NCBI GenBank assembly: GCA_016899975.1
Contig: JACJJN010000021.1
Location: forward strand, 1 to 60,172
DNA from: Lacrimispora saccharolytica
Lineage (GTDB): Bacteria > Bacillota > Clostridia > Lachnospirales > Lachnospiraceae
Reading direction: 5' to 3'
DNA length: 60,172 nt
Each line of letters starts with the position of its first letter. Positions within the stretch are counted from its first letter, which is position 1. Positions 51,859-60,172 of the stretch are shown piece by piece. The position numbers and the translations under genes are program-made. The notes below the pieces were generated by a model that saw nothing but the letters and a program-made list of their open reading frames with translations, had not been told where the DNA came from and ran no database searches.

Positions 51859-53454
51859 ATGAAAAAATTAGGAACTGTAGGAAACGTGCTTCGCTGGCTG
51901 TTCGGAATTATCTTTCTGATCGGCGGGCTGAGCATTGCCGGAACCGAAAGTATGCTGGAAGGATTCTTTCTGGCTCTCTTCGGTTTCTCTTTATTACCAT
52001 TCTTCTGGAAACTGATCTCACACAGAAAAAAATATCCAAAATGGATCGCAGCGGTTGTCCCCATCGTACTGTTTGTGATGGCGTCGGCAGCCGCACCGAC
52101 CACCGACGCCCAGGCTTCTTCCGCGCAGTCTGCTTCTGTCCGCACAGATTCCGCCGATGATTCTGCTGTACCGACGGCTGCTGCTCCCACTGCAGAAAAG
52201 CCCGCCGCTCCCGCTGCCGATACCCCTGCGCCGGCAGCCGCATCAGCCACTGCATCCGAAACGGAAGAAACTGCCGGTGAAATGACGGTTCACTTTCTGG
52301 ACGTGGGTCAGGGTCTTGCCATCCTGGTACAATCGGACGGACAAACTCTGGTTTACGACGGCGGTGACAGGGACACCTCCAGTTTTGTCGTATCCTATTT
52401 AAAGGATCAGGGTGTGTCAGCCATCGACTATCTGATCAGCAGCCATTATGATTCCGACCATGTTTCCGGACTGATCGGATGTCTCAATGCCTTTGATGTA
52501 AAAAATGTCATCAGCAGTGATTATGTCCACGACAGTAAGACCTACGAATCTTTTATCAGCGCTGTGGAACAGGAAGGCCTCACACCGCAGCATCCGTCCG
52601 TGGGAACGGAGTTCTCTTTCGGAACCGGAAGCTTCACCATCCTGTCACCTGCCTCCATTGACACGGACGACAGCAACAGCAATTCCGTGGCGATCAAACT
52701 GAACAACGGCGCCAACAGTTTCATTTTTACAGGCGACGCGGAAAACAGCAGCGAATCCGCCATGTGCCGTTCCGGCATCGACCTTTCCTGTGATGTTCTG
52801 GTTCCCGGCCATCACGGCTCCGCAACCGCCACAAGCTGGGATTTCCTGCAGGCAACGGTTCCGGAATATGCCGTCATCAGCTGCGGAACCGACAACCAGT
52901 ACGGACACCCGGACAAAGACACCATGGATAAACTTGAGTCCATGGATATCCAGGTATACCGTACAGACAAACAGGGCACCATCGTCGCAGTTTCCGACGG
53001 TACCACGATCACCTGGAGCCAGGAGCCCTGCAATGACTACACCCCCGGGGACAGTTCTGATACCGGTACGCAGCCCGCTTCTGATCCTGCAGCCGCATCG
53101 GCTCAGGCTGTGACGGAAGCACCAACACAGACTGCTACGGAAACCCCTGTCCCGACCACAGCGGAGACACCGGCTCCGACGACAACAGAAACACCTGCTT
53201 CGGCTACTACTGAAACACCGACTCAGGCTGCTGCTGAGACACCGGCTCCGACGGTAACGGAAGCGCCGACTCAGGCCGCTGCGCCCGCGGTGGAATCCAC
53301 GCCTGCAGCCGAAGAACAGGTTTGGGTATCCGCAACCGGAGAAAAGTATCACAACAAACCAAACTGCGGCCGGATGAACCCGGACAAAGCACGCCAGATG
53401 TCAAGATCCGACGCTGAGGCACAGGGGCTTGAACCTTGCAGTAAGTGCTTTTAA
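51859..53454 (+). CDS. ComEC/Rec2-like metallo-beta-lactamase-fold protein, membrane-anchored
   Basis: A 531-residue modular protein. Two hydrophobic N-terminal segments (about 10-45 and 63-78) and an Ala/Pro/Thr linker lead to a metallo-beta-lactamase-fold domain (about 140-390; VHFLDVGQGLAILVQ, SSHYDSDHVSG, FTGDAE, VPGHHGS). Next come Thr/Pro/Ala-rich degenerate repeats built on ETPAPTT (about 400-480). The C-terminal small domain is WVSATGEKYHNKPNCG with CSKC at the end, a Cys/His cluster also seen in secreted nucleases. It lacks the ComEC channel. An extracellular nuclease or hydrolase is inferred. AAAGGAGG precedes the ATG; a TATAAT lies at 51825-51830. Confidence 0.85.
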   Translation: MKKLGTVGNVLRWLFGIIFLIGGLSIAGTESMLEGFFLALFGFSLLPFFWKLISHRKKYPKWIAAVVPIVLFVMASAAAPTTDAQASSAQSASVRTDSADDSAVPTAAAPTAEKPAAPAADTPAPAAASATASETEETAGEMTVHFLDVGQGLAILVQSDGQTLVYDGGDRDTSSFVVSYLKDQGVSAIDYLISSHYDSDHVSGLIGCLNAFDVKNVISSDYVHDSKTYESFISAVEQEGLTPQHPSVGTEFSFGTGSFTILSPASIDTDDSNSNSVAIKLNNGANSFIFTGDAENSSESAMCRSGIDLSCDVLVPGHHGSATATSWDFLQATVPEYAVISCGTDNQYGHPDKDTMDKLESMDIQVYRTDKQGTIVAVSDGTTITWSQEPCNDYTPGDSSDTGTQPASDPAAASAQAVTEAPTQTATETPVPTTAETPAPTTTETPASATTETPTQAAAETPAPTVTEAPTQAAAPAVESTPAAEEQVWVSATGEKYHNKPNCGRMNPDKARQMSRSDAEAQGLEPCSKCF

Positions 53455-53468
53455 GAGGCGTATTTCTC

Positions 53469-53497
53469 TTGATTTTTCAGTAAAATCACTCTATAAT
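53469..53497 (+). promoter_or_regulatory. promoter of the carbamate-kinase-like gene
   Basis: TTGATT and TATAAT are separated by 17 bp, about 78 bp before the start codon. Confidence 0.65.
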
Positions 53498-53574
53498 ATT
53501 GTGTATCACCGTTTCTGTTCTGCGGTTCTTGCCGCGGACGCAGCGAAAACTTCGGATAAAGAGAGGATTTTTAT

Positions 53575-54507
53575 ATGATGAAGAAAAAAGTTGTAGTGGC
53601 GCTTGGCCACCGTGCACTTGGAACCACCCTTCCGGAACAGCAGATTGCCGTAAAACGTTCTGCTAAAGTGATCGCAGACCTGGTACAGGAAGGCGCATCC
53701 GTTGCCATCACTCACAGCAACGCTCCGCAGGTCGGCATGATCCACACTGCGATGAACGAATTTGGAAAATCCCATGAAAACTACAGTGCGGCTCCGATGT
53801 CTGTCTGCTCCGCAATGAGCCAGGGATACATCGGCTATGACCTTCAGAACAGCATCCGCGCGGAACTGCTCCGCCGTGGAATCTACAAACCGGTAGCAAC
53901 TGTGATCACTCAGGTACAGGTAGATCCATATGATGATGCGTTCCACCATCCAACCAAAGTTGTCGGACGTTATATGACAAAAGAAGAAGCCGACGCGGAA
54001 GAAGAGAAAGGAAATTACGTGGTTGAGACAGAGCAGGGATACCGCCGTATCGTTGCCTCTCCGAAACCTCAGGATATTATCGAGATCGACACAATCCGTC
54101 TGCTGATGGATGCCGGACAGGTTGTCATCGCCTGCGGCGGCGGCGGAATCCCGGTACTGGAGCAGGAGGAAGAGCTGAAAGGTGCTTCCGCAGTCATCGA
54201 AAAAGACCTGGTAAGCGGAAAAATGGCTGAGATGGTTGACGCCGATGAGCTTCTGATCCTGACCAGCGTAGAGCACGTTGCTGTCGGATATCACACCAGC
54301 GAAGAGCGTCAGCTGGAGCATATTTCTGTGGCTGAGGCAAAGAAATATATGGAAGAAAAGCAGTTTGATGAGAAATCCGTCCTTCCAAAGATCGAAGCAG
54401 CCGTTTCTTTCGTAGAGCAGAAAGCCGGAAGACGTGCAGTGATCACTTCCATCGACAAGGCAATCGAAGGATATAACGGAAAAACCGGAACGATTATTGA
54501 ATCATAA
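53575..54507 (+). CDS. carbamate kinase-like protein (YqeA-type)
   Basis: A 310-residue amino-acid-kinase-fold protein. Overall it follows carbamate kinases, especially YqeA (PMSVC, SQGYIGYDLQN, KPVATVITQVQVDPYD, ACGGGGIPV, LPKIEAAV). The conserved lysines in PTKVVG, IEKD and LPK are present. However, the phosphate-binding GGN near the N-terminus reads GHR (11-13), and HGNGPQVG reads HSNAPQVG. ATP synthesis from carbamoyl phosphate is therefore uncertain. No arginine deiminase or ureidoglycolate genes are adjacent. It has its own promoter and terminator. The start is the first of two ATGs after GAGAGGA. Confidence 0.8.
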   Translation: MMKKKVVVALGHRALGTTLPEQQIAVKRSAKVIADLVQEGASVAITHSNAPQVGMIHTAMNEFGKSHENYSAAPMSVCSAMSQGYIGYDLQNSIRAELLRRGIYKPVATVITQVQVDPYDDAFHHPTKVVGRYMTKEEADAEEEKGNYVVETEQGYRRIVASPKPQDIIEIDTIRLLMDAGQVVIACGGGGIPVLEQEEELKGASAVIEKDLVSGKMAEMVDADELLILTSVEHVAVGYHTSEERQLEHISVAEAKKYMEEKQFDEKSVLPKIEAAVSFVEQKAGRRAVITSIDKAIEGYNGKTGTIIES

Positions 54508-54532
54508 TTGAACATTGTTTCCGTAACAATTT

Positions 54533-54575
54533 AATCCGAGGACAGCCCGGAGGATATTCCGGACGCCCTCGGATT
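54533..54575 (+). terminator. terminator after the carbamate-kinase-like gene
   Basis: AATCCGAGG with CCTCGGATT, plus an inner CCGGA/TCCGG stem, followed by TTTTT; it also faces the convergent permease gene. Confidence 0.85.
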
Positions 54576-54585
54576 TTTCACATTT

Positions 54586-57240
54586 TTACTTATTTTTACG
54601 TATCCTTTTGAATCCCTCCGGCAAGATCCAGGAAACTCCCAGAAGCAGGGCAGCCAGGAGGATAAACGCGCCCCAGGGATAGACCGCAGAAAAATATTTG
54701 CTCTGCTCCTGTACGATCCTGTCCAGAAGAGCAATCACTCCATTGCCAACAATCCCCAGAAGGGTCACTATGACAACACTGTGAAAAACTCCTTCCAGTC
54801 TCACCATATCCCTCTGCTGCTTTCCGGTCACTCCCAGGATTTCCAACGTTTTCATTTCCTTTTCCCGCATGACAAGATCCATATAGCGCGCACTGGCGTA
54901 AGTCAGAATTCCAAGCAGGAAAAGCATCGCGCAGACGGCTGCCATACAGATTCTGCTGTTTTTCAGATACCGCGTCTCACGGACAATCACATCCGACTTG
55001 CAGGTCAGAGTAACCAGATCCGCATTTACCCCGTATTGTGTTTGAAATTCCCGGTTTACCCTGTCTACCTCTTTTCGAATTGCCTCTTCTGCGTTTCGTT
55101 CCTGTTCCCCGGTGACATAAACATCCACTTCCAGAACTCTCTGGTAAAGCTTCTCAGAAAGCGCCTGAAAGGTCTCTTCCGACACCATCATCCAGCAGGT
55201 GTTTTCCTCTTCCCAGAACAAATCAAAATCCGACAAATCTGTTTTCAGCTGATCAACACATTCCACAACCGTCAGTTCTGAAACAGGATACTCCGACACT
55301 AAAGCGCCGGCCGCCATTGTATCCACCATCTGAAAGACCGTCTCTTCCCAATGCTCCTTCACCTTTTCCTGGAACGGCATTCCTTGATGCAGAAGAACCG
55401 CTTCTCCCTTTTTCAACGCTTCCCTCTGGGACGAGATCCGCTTCAAAAGCCTGTCCTCTTCTTCCTCTGAGAGAACATAAATAACCCCCTGTGGTATATC
55501 CGTAGCAAATTGATATAAATCTGCAATCAAATGATCTTTCTTTTCACCTTCCACCTCTGAGTCCGAGACGCTTCCCACCCCCTTTTCCTCCGTAAAGGGA
55601 AAAGCATTCGTATCAAACTCAGTCAGGAGATATCCTTTCTTTACTTCTGCCCGTCCCTCCACCTGTTCTGCAAGTTTTTCCAGCTGCTTCCGCAAATCTT
55701 CTGGAAAAAAATCCATTTCCCATATGCCTGTCTCTCTCCTGCACAAAAAATCATAACAGTCATATGTAATACCAATCCGAAACTCCGGATTTTTCTCCAG
55801 TTTTCTGATCAGATCGGTTCCGCTCGTCAGGCTCACGGTACAAAGCGCGGCAATTCCACCCAGGGAAACAATCAGAATACTGAAAGCAAAACTTCGCCGG
55901 GAATTCCCAATAGACTTCCACGCCATTTCCGCCAGAAAGCTTTTTCTCTTTTTCCACAGATCCTCCGGTCTTTTCCTGCGCGGAAGCGAAAACCTTTTCT
56001 TTTTCTTGCTCATTCTTTTTGTTTCCATGAGCCCCATCGTCTCCGCCACATTGGCACGAAACAACACACGGAAACTCCTGGATGCCGTGACAAACCCAAT
56101 CATACAGACAACCAGGTCATATCCTGCACAGAAAGGAACCGACAAAAACGAGGCGTTCTCCATTTCTCCCGCTTCCCCCATATACATTTTTGTCATCATT
56201 GCCGGGAATACACACCCGATGATCAGGCAGGACAGAACTCCTCCCAAAATCGTCCCCTTGAAAATATCCCACAGCACCTGGCGGTAAACCACCCTGCGGA
56301 TCTGCTTCACCGTAACCCCGATGGTCCGCATGATTCCATACTGACGCACATCTCTGACAAAAGAAATTCTGATCAGCTGGTAAATGAGCAGAACTGCGCA
56401 CAGAACAAGCAGGATCAGAAGAAATGCGCCGATTCCAAAACTCCCGGCAATCCCCCGGACGCTTTTATAAAACGCCGAATCCCCCGACACAAAATACTCG
56501 TCTTCTCCAAGAGCAATGGATTCTCTTAACAGCATTTCTGTCTGCTCGCCGCTTCGCAGACTGTCCTTCATATCCAGAAGAATCCTGCAGGGAAACTCTG
56601 TAAGATCCGCCTGCTCCAATTTCTTTTTTGAAAGATACGCTGCCGAAAAATTTGAAGCATCTTTCCTGTAATCGGTATAGTAACCGGACAGGATAAAGTT
56701 CTGCCGCCCGGTCCCCTTCACAATAAAAACACTGTTCCAATGAAACTCCAGGGAAAGTTCCATGCCAATCTCCGGCTGGCGGATTCCAAGGAACTCCAAT
56801 GTCTTTTGTGACAGCATGATTTCATTGGCTTCTTCCGGGTAGGCACCGTAAATATCCGTATAGGCCACTGCTTTCATCTTTTCCCAGTCTTGTTCCTCCA
56901 TGACAGAACATTCGCAGTATACGATTTCGTTGTCCATAAGCTTTCCGCATACTTTTTCCAGACCGATCTGCCGGATCATCTGAAAATTTTTCAGAATCTC
57001 CGCTGTTTTCTCTGTCCCGTTCTCAACATACGTGTCCACCACAGAGCCATTTTCCCTCAGATACCGCAGCTGATCCGCCCGGACCTTCCCTTGAATAAAT
57101 CCCAGCAGCAACATGCCCAAAAGCATCAGCATACCGCTTGTCAGCGCAAGTACCAGACCCCGTTTGCGATTGCTGTTTTTATAGGCTTTTCTCAACAGTT
57201 TCTCCGCCGACTGCTGATATTCCTTCCTGCCTCCATTCAT
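54586..57240 (-). CDS. ABC transporter permease, FtsX/MacB type
   Basis: An 884-residue permease with one N-terminal helix (about 29-49), a large extracellular domain, three helices near 265-390, a second extracellular domain and three C-terminal helices. This duplicated FtsX architecture resembles bacteriocin/antibiotic exporters and lipoprotein-release-type mechanotransmission permeases. The cytoplasmic VRDVRQYGIMRTIGVTVKQI and EKEMKTLEILGVTGKQQRD loops contact the ATPase. It overlaps the ATPase gene by 62 bases. No two-component or peptide gene is adjacent, so the substrate is unknown. Confidence 0.88.
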   Translation of the reverse strand: MNGGRKEYQQSAEKLLRKAYKNSNRKRGLVLALTSGMLMLLGMLLLGFIQGKVRADQLRYLRENGSVVDTYVENGTEKTAEILKNFQMIRQIGLEKVCGKLMDNEIVYCECSVMEEQDWEKMKAVAYTDIYGAYPEEANEIMLSQKTLEFLGIRQPEIGMELSLEFHWNSVFIVKGTGRQNFILSGYYTDYRKDASNFSAAYLSKKKLEQADLTEFPCRILLDMKDSLRSGEQTEMLLRESIALGEDEYFVSGDSAFYKSVRGIAGSFGIGAFLLILLVLCAVLLIYQLIRISFVRDVRQYGIMRTIGVTVKQIRRVVYRQVLWDIFKGTILGGVLSCLIIGCVFPAMMTKMYMGEAGEMENASFLSVPFCAGYDLVVCMIGFVTASRSFRVLFRANVAETMGLMETKRMSKKKKRFSLPRRKRPEDLWKKRKSFLAEMAWKSIGNSRRSFAFSILIVSLGGIAALCTVSLTSGTDLIRKLEKNPEFRIGITYDCYDFLCRRETGIWEMDFFPEDLRKQLEKLAEQVEGRAEVKKGYLLTEFDTNAFPFTEEKGVGSVSDSEVEGEKKDHLIADLYQFATDIPQGVIYVLSEEEEDRLLKRISSQREALKKGEAVLLHQGMPFQEKVKEHWEETVFQMVDTMAAGALVSEYPVSELTVVECVDQLKTDLSDFDLFWEEENTCWMMVSEETFQALSEKLYQRVLEVDVYVTGEQERNAEEAIRKEVDRVNREFQTQYGVNADLVTLTCKSDVIVRETRYLKNSRICMAAVCAMLFLLGILTYASARYMDLVMREKEMKTLEILGVTGKQQRDMVRLEGVFHSVVIVTLLGIVGNGVIALLDRIVQEQSKYFSAVYPWGAFILLAALLLGVSWILPEGFKRIRKNK

Positions 57241-57910
57241 CTTTTACCACTTCCCCGTCTTCCAGACAGATCATTCTGTCCGCCATTTTGGCAATTTTCT
57301 CATCATGAGTAACCACAATCAGCGTCTGACCGTATTGCCTGCTCATATCCCTCATCTGCTCCAAGACCGCCGTTCCGGTCCTGCGATCGAGGCTGCCGGT
57401 GGGCTCATCCGCCAGGATCACCGGCGGCCGGTACAGCAGAGCCCTGGCGATCGCCACTCTTTGCTGCTGTCCTCCCGACAATGTGTCCGGCATCTGATAC
57501 AGCTTTTCCCGGATTCTCAGCTTCTCCGCCAGCATCTCCACTTCTTCCCTTTGAATTTCCATATCCAGCAGTTTCAATGGAAGCAGAAGATTTTCCAGAA
57601 CCGTGATGGACGGCAGAAGATTATATTTCTGGAAAACAAATCCAATCTCCTTTCTTCGAAAAACCGTCCGCTCCTCTTCTGACAAATCGGTAAGACAGGT
57701 GCCGTCCACCGCCACATATCCTTCTGTCGGCGTATCCAGACCGCCGAGAATGTTCAGCAGCGTCGTTTTTCCACTGCCGGAAGTTCCCATAATCGAAAGA
57801 AACTCTCCCCGGCAAACCTCAAGGGACACGCGGTTCAGCGCTTTCAGGTAAGACTCTCCGCTCTCAAAAATTTTTGTAACCTCTCTTAGAATTATGATAT
57901 TTCCGTTCAT
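57179..57910 (-). CDS. ABC transporter ATP-binding protein
   Basis: A 243-residue ATPase of the LolD/MacB/BceA branch. Walker A is [13 protein letters not shown], the Q-loop [10 protein letters not shown], the signature [15 protein letters not shown], Walker [13 protein letters not shown] and the switch VVTHDEKIA. It is paired with the overlapping downstream permease. The ATG follows GAGGAAACATGT. A consensus promoter lies about 150 bp upstream, leaving an unusually long AT-rich leader. Confidence 0.93.
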   Translation of the reverse strand: MNGNIIILREVTKIFESGESYLKALNRVSLEVCRGEFLSIMGTSGSGKTTLLNILGGLDTPTEGYVAVDGTCLTDLSEEERTVFRRKEIGFVFQKYNLLPSITVLENLLLPLKLLDMEIQREEVEMLAEKLRIREKLYQMPDTLSGGQQQRVAIARALLYRPPVILADEPTGSLDRRTGTAVLEQMRDMSRQYGQTLIVVTHDEKIAKMADRMICLEDGEVVKDEWRQEGISAVGGETVEKSL

Positions 57911-58063
57911 ACATGTTTCCTCTGTCTGCCGCTTTCATCGGTGTAAAGTTGTCATTTATCTGTATCTCTTCTTCCAACGCATTCCTCAATATTTTTTATG
58001 CATTTTCGATTATTTGTTTGAATATTCCGATAATTTTTGCTTATTCCCGTTTTTGATGCTTTA

Positions 58064-58092
58064 ATTATACAATAGACGACAGAATCCATCAA
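58064..58092 (-). promoter_or_regulatory. promoter of the ABC exporter operon
   Basis: Minus-strand TTGATG and TATAAT with a 17-bp spacer. The gap 57911-58298 otherwise contains AT-rich sequence, the opposite-direction -10 at 58172-58180 and one repeat. Confidence 0.65.
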
Positions 58093-58171
58093 TTATTTTC
58101 GTCGTTATTACGATTACCGGAATATTTTTTTGTCGTTTCTTCTTTTTATGTATAAAATGAGCGAAAAAGCA

Positions 58172-58180
58172 TGTTATAAT
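58172..58180 (+). promoter_or_regulatory. extended -10 promoter before the nitroreductase gene
   Basis: TGTTATAAT has the TGn extension and a perfect TATAAT. No good -35 is visible. Confidence 0.5.
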
Positions 58181-58259
58181 CTTAAAGTGTACGATAGAAT
58201 ATCTGAACGTTTATAAAAGAGGTTCCTTGCTGGAGCGTCACCGTTCATTAAGATATATA

Positions 58260-58280
58260 TTTTTCAAACACACTCTAAAG
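58260..58280 (+). repeat. MITE-end-like repeat, left of the nitroreductase gene
   Basis: TTTTTCAAACACACTCTAAA resembles the inverted end of the 93-bp element at 19163-19255 and is repeated to the right of the nitroreductase gene. Confidence 0.5.
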
Positions 58281-58298
58281 TCACAGGAGGGATTTTCC

Positions 58299-58964
58299 AT
58301 GGATTTATTACAGGCGATGTACGACCGGCACTCTGTCCGCTCCTACACCGAACGGCCGATAGAAGGAAAAACGAAAGAAGATCTGATGTCTTTTATTGAA
58401 CAGTGCCGCAGGGAAAGCGGACTACATCTGCAGCTTGTAACAGACGAGCCCAATGCGTTCAATAGTTTGATGGCACATTATGGCAATTTTTCAGGCGTCA
58501 GAAACTATATTGTACTCGCAGGCAAAAAAGGAAAAGAGTTAGAAGAGACATGCGGCTATTACGGAGAAAAAATCGTTCTCTATGCGCAGACCTTAGACTT
58601 GAATACCTGTTGGGTTGCCCTGACCTACAGCAAGGGAAAGACCGTATTTCAGCTGGATCCGGGAGAAAAACTTTGCCTTGTCATAGCGGTTGGCTATGGA
58701 ACATCGGAAGGCGTTCCCCACAAAACGAAACCGCGGGAAAGCGTGATGCATACAGAACAAACGCCCCCGGACTGGTTTCTCAGAGGCATTGACGCGGCTT
58801 TGCTCGCTCCCACAGCAATGAACCAGCAAAAATTTGTATTTTCCCTGAAAGGCAATACCGTGACGGCAAAAGCGGGAATCGGCTTTTACAGCAAAATTGA
58901 TCTCGGCATTGCAAAGTATCACTTTGAACTTGGCGCGGGAACTGAGAACTTCCGATGGGGATAA
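58299..58964 (+). CDS. nitroreductase family protein
   Basis: A 221-residue FMN-dependent oxidoreductase-like protein. The N-terminal YDRHSVRSYTERPIE is the FMN-binding RxSxRxY block, and CGYYGEKIVLYAQTLDLNTC followed by WVAL and ALLAPTAMNQQ follow the nitroreductase/TM1586-like pattern with two half domains. It may reduce nitro compounds, quinones or flavins; the partner is unknown. I chose the ATG at 58299 after CAGGAGG. The gene is bracketed by two copies of a 20-bp repeat in direct orientation. Confidence 0.85.
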   Translation: MDLLQAMYDRHSVRSYTERPIEGKTKEDLMSFIEQCRRESGLHLQLVTDEPNAFNSLMAHYGNFSGVRNYIVLAGKKGKELEETCGYYGEKIVLYAQTLDLNTCWVALTYSKGKTVFQLDPGEKLCLVIAVGYGTSEGVPHKTKPRESVMHTEQTPPDWFLRGIDAALLAPTAMNQQKFVFSLKGNTVTAKAGIGFYSKIDLGIAKYHFELGAGTENFRWG

Positions 58965-58973
58965 AAAGATGAC

Positions 58974-58994
58974 CCTTCAAACACGCTCTAACAC
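58974..58994 (+). repeat. MITE-end-like repeat, right of the nitroreductase gene
   Basis: CCTTCAAACACGCTCTAACA is a direct copy of the left repeat, differing mainly at the edges, 714 bp away. Confidence 0.5.
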
Positions 58995-59021
58995 ACTCCA
59001 GAAAGGATGGTGCAGGCTGAA

Positions 59022-59546
59022 ATGAAAAAAAGATATGTCCGCAGATGGTTTCTCGCTGTATTTGCTGTTTTGCTCATCATACTGCTGTACATCGTCATCT
59101 CTTTCTTACAAAGTGATAAAAGATTTTTAGCCAATGATCTGCAAAACTCCTGGAATTCATCGATACAATATTCTGATAACCAGATAGATTTTGCTTATCA
59201 TGATTCTTACAGCACCGATGCCTACTACGTTTTGCAAGGCGAAAATGTCCGTCTGAATCTTTCAGATTCCACATCAAATCCAGAGGAAACATACCAATAT
59301 GTCAGAACCGAAGGAAACGGGACATTCTCCGAAATTCAAAAGCAAAATGGAATCAGCGCAGATCATCTCATCGATCTGGAACGTGTTCCGCAGGAATATG
59401 CCCCGTCGGGATATTGGGAAAACAGCAATACGGTATATCCGTACATACTTCTGAAAAGATACGCAGATGATAAATACGACGGATTTCTTCTGGTATTGGA
59501 CGACGCAGACGCAAACGGATTATATCTGATGCAATGTCTTGATTAA
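59022..59546 (+). CDS. hypothetical membrane-anchored protein
   Basis: 174 residues from the ATG at 59022 (AGG just upstream); an ATG five codons earlier is possible. A basic N-terminus is followed by one hydrophobic helix (WFLAVFAVLLIILLYIVISF), and the rest is a polar, Tyr/Asp/Ser-rich extracellular domain without cysteines. I recognise no family. It lies 57 bases after the nitroreductase gene in the same direction and is followed by a strong hairpin. Confidence 0.6.
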   Translation: MKKRYVRRWFLAVFAVLLIILLYIVISFLQSDKRFLANDLQNSWNSSIQYSDNQIDFAYHDSYSTDAYYVLQGENVRLNLSDSTSNPEETYQYVRTEGNGTFSEIQKQNGISADHLIDLERVPQEYAPSGYWENSNTVYPYILLKRYADDKYDGFLLVLDDADANGLYLMQCLD

Positions 59547-59568
59547 AGCAGCAAAACCAGAGCCAAAA

Positions 59569-59609
59569 GAGGCTGCCGGGGAAGAACGCTGGTCTTCCAC
59601 GGCAGCCTC
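59569..59609. terminator. terminator at the right end
   Basis: GAGGCTGCCG with CGGCAGCCTC and an inner GGAAGA/TCTTCC stem, between convergent genes. T-runs are short, but the stem is strong. Confidence 0.65.
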
Positions 59610-59678
59610 AGAAAAACTTAATAAGTAATTCTCATTTTTCAACATATCTTCGTCCATTGAAACCTTATCTTCCTGCTT

Positions 59679-60068
59679 TTATTCCGAACTCTGCTTCATC
59701 ATTTCAAGGACGCCTTCATTGTTAAAATATACGCCTTCCTTTGCTTCTTCCGGTGTATCCGAAACATCATCCAGAGAAAAGGTCCTGTTTCTCTGAATAT
59801 CCAATGCAGCGGTTGTCTTCCCATCTTCTTCATATTTCATCGGGCTGAAAATATAAAATGCCGTATCCTCCTCCAACCCTGAATCTTCCGAAGACATCTG
59901 CCAACAGCCTGCAGTTTCCCAATCGCTCTCTTCCGAAAAGTCTATGTCTTCTTGCTCTCCGTTGACTTCCTCTGAATTCTGGGAATAACTCTCAAACTTC
60001 TCATTCATAAATGCATAAATCTGCGAAAAGAATTCTTCTGTGTCTGCCTTTTCCTCTTCGGTATCCAT
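59679..60068 (-). CDS. hypothetical acidic protein, 5' end unresolved
   Basis: 129 residues from the ATG at 60068, very rich in Glu, Asp and Ser (EEEKADTEEFF, QEDIDFSEESDWETAG). No family recognised. No ribosome-binding site precedes this ATG. The same frame continues upstream with plausible residues (KWLFARADFKIISP) until a TGA near 60147, with no start codon. The N-terminus is therefore either replaced by a rearrangement or the real gene is truncated here, near the window edge. Confidence 0.4.
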   Translation of the reverse strand: MDTEEEKADTEEFFSQIYAFMNEKFESYSQNSEEVNGEQEDIDFSEESDWETAGCWQMSSEDSGLEEDTAFYIFSPMKYEEDGKTTAALDIQRNRTFSLDDVSDTPEEAKEGVYFNNEGVLEMMKQSSE

Positions 60069-60172
60069 CGGAGAGATAATTTTGAAATCTGCCCGTGCAA
60101 ACAGCCACTTTCCGCGGCCAGCAGGGCCGCATTTCCCGGCCAGTCAAGGCCATATTAAGCGGTCGGCTTTAG

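Noticed and set aside
53085-53300. Tandem-looking repeats resembling a CRISPR or minisatellite
   Set aside because: They are degenerate codon repeats of a Thr/Pro/Ala protein linker in frame with the surrounding gene.

Overview
The window looks like a chromosomal segment of a spore-forming, anaerobic, gut-type Clostridia bacterium, most likely Lachnospiraceae. This is inferred from the spoIIGA-sigE pair, a division/wall (dcw) cluster with two class B PBPs, a meso-DAP-type MurE, mid-GC coding sequence with AT-rich strong promoters, and Shine-Dalgarno sites of the AGGAGG type. No rRNA, tRNA, CRISPR array or phage structural genes were seen.

Left part (1-15.5 kb) is accessory. It holds an unknown protein, a MATE exporter, a truncated aldo/keto reductase beside two LysR regulators, a DUF4405 membrane protein, a MerR-cupin-carboxymuconolactone decarboxylase operon, and an AT-rich island. 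The island has a candidate small RNA with its own promoter and terminators on the minus strand, a gene relic, and a two-gene unit of unknown function. It is followed by a decay zone: a PPOX/ferredoxin gene without a start codon, an IS5-family transposase remnant, and a polar amino-acid ABC operon in which all three genes are broken. Then come a SirTM-like sirtuin, a J-domain protein and an NSS sodium symporter.

Middle part (15.6-34 kb): glycerate kinase; spoIIGA-sigE behind a recognisable Spo0A-type promoter; a non-coding stretch with a 242-bp inverted repeat and a 93-bp MITE; divergent aroD and aroE; and the minus-strand dcw operon mraZ-rsmH-ftsL-pbp-pbp-mraY-murD-ftsW-divIB-ftsZ. That operon has no murG, and its second PBP carries KTA instead of the KTG box. 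A 10-bp-period MraZ operator lies at its promoter.

Right part (34-60 kb): lgt and ychF, then a minus-strand run from murE through priA-def-fmt-metallopeptidase-rsmB-rlmN-prpC-pknB-rsgA-rpe to thiN, which couples wall synthesis, translation maturation and PASTA-kinase signalling. After it come an NADH oxidase with a Fur/PerR-like box, a ComEC-like secreted metallo-beta-lactamase-fold protein, an atypical carbamate kinase, an FtsX-type ABC exporter, a nitroreductase bracketed by MITE-end-like repeats, and two unknown proteins.

Across 16.7-51.8 kb at least nine copies of a roughly 28-bp palindromic repeat sit in gaps between genes, including inside the dcw operon. Starts were moved inward from the longest open frame where a ribosome-binding site decided the case.
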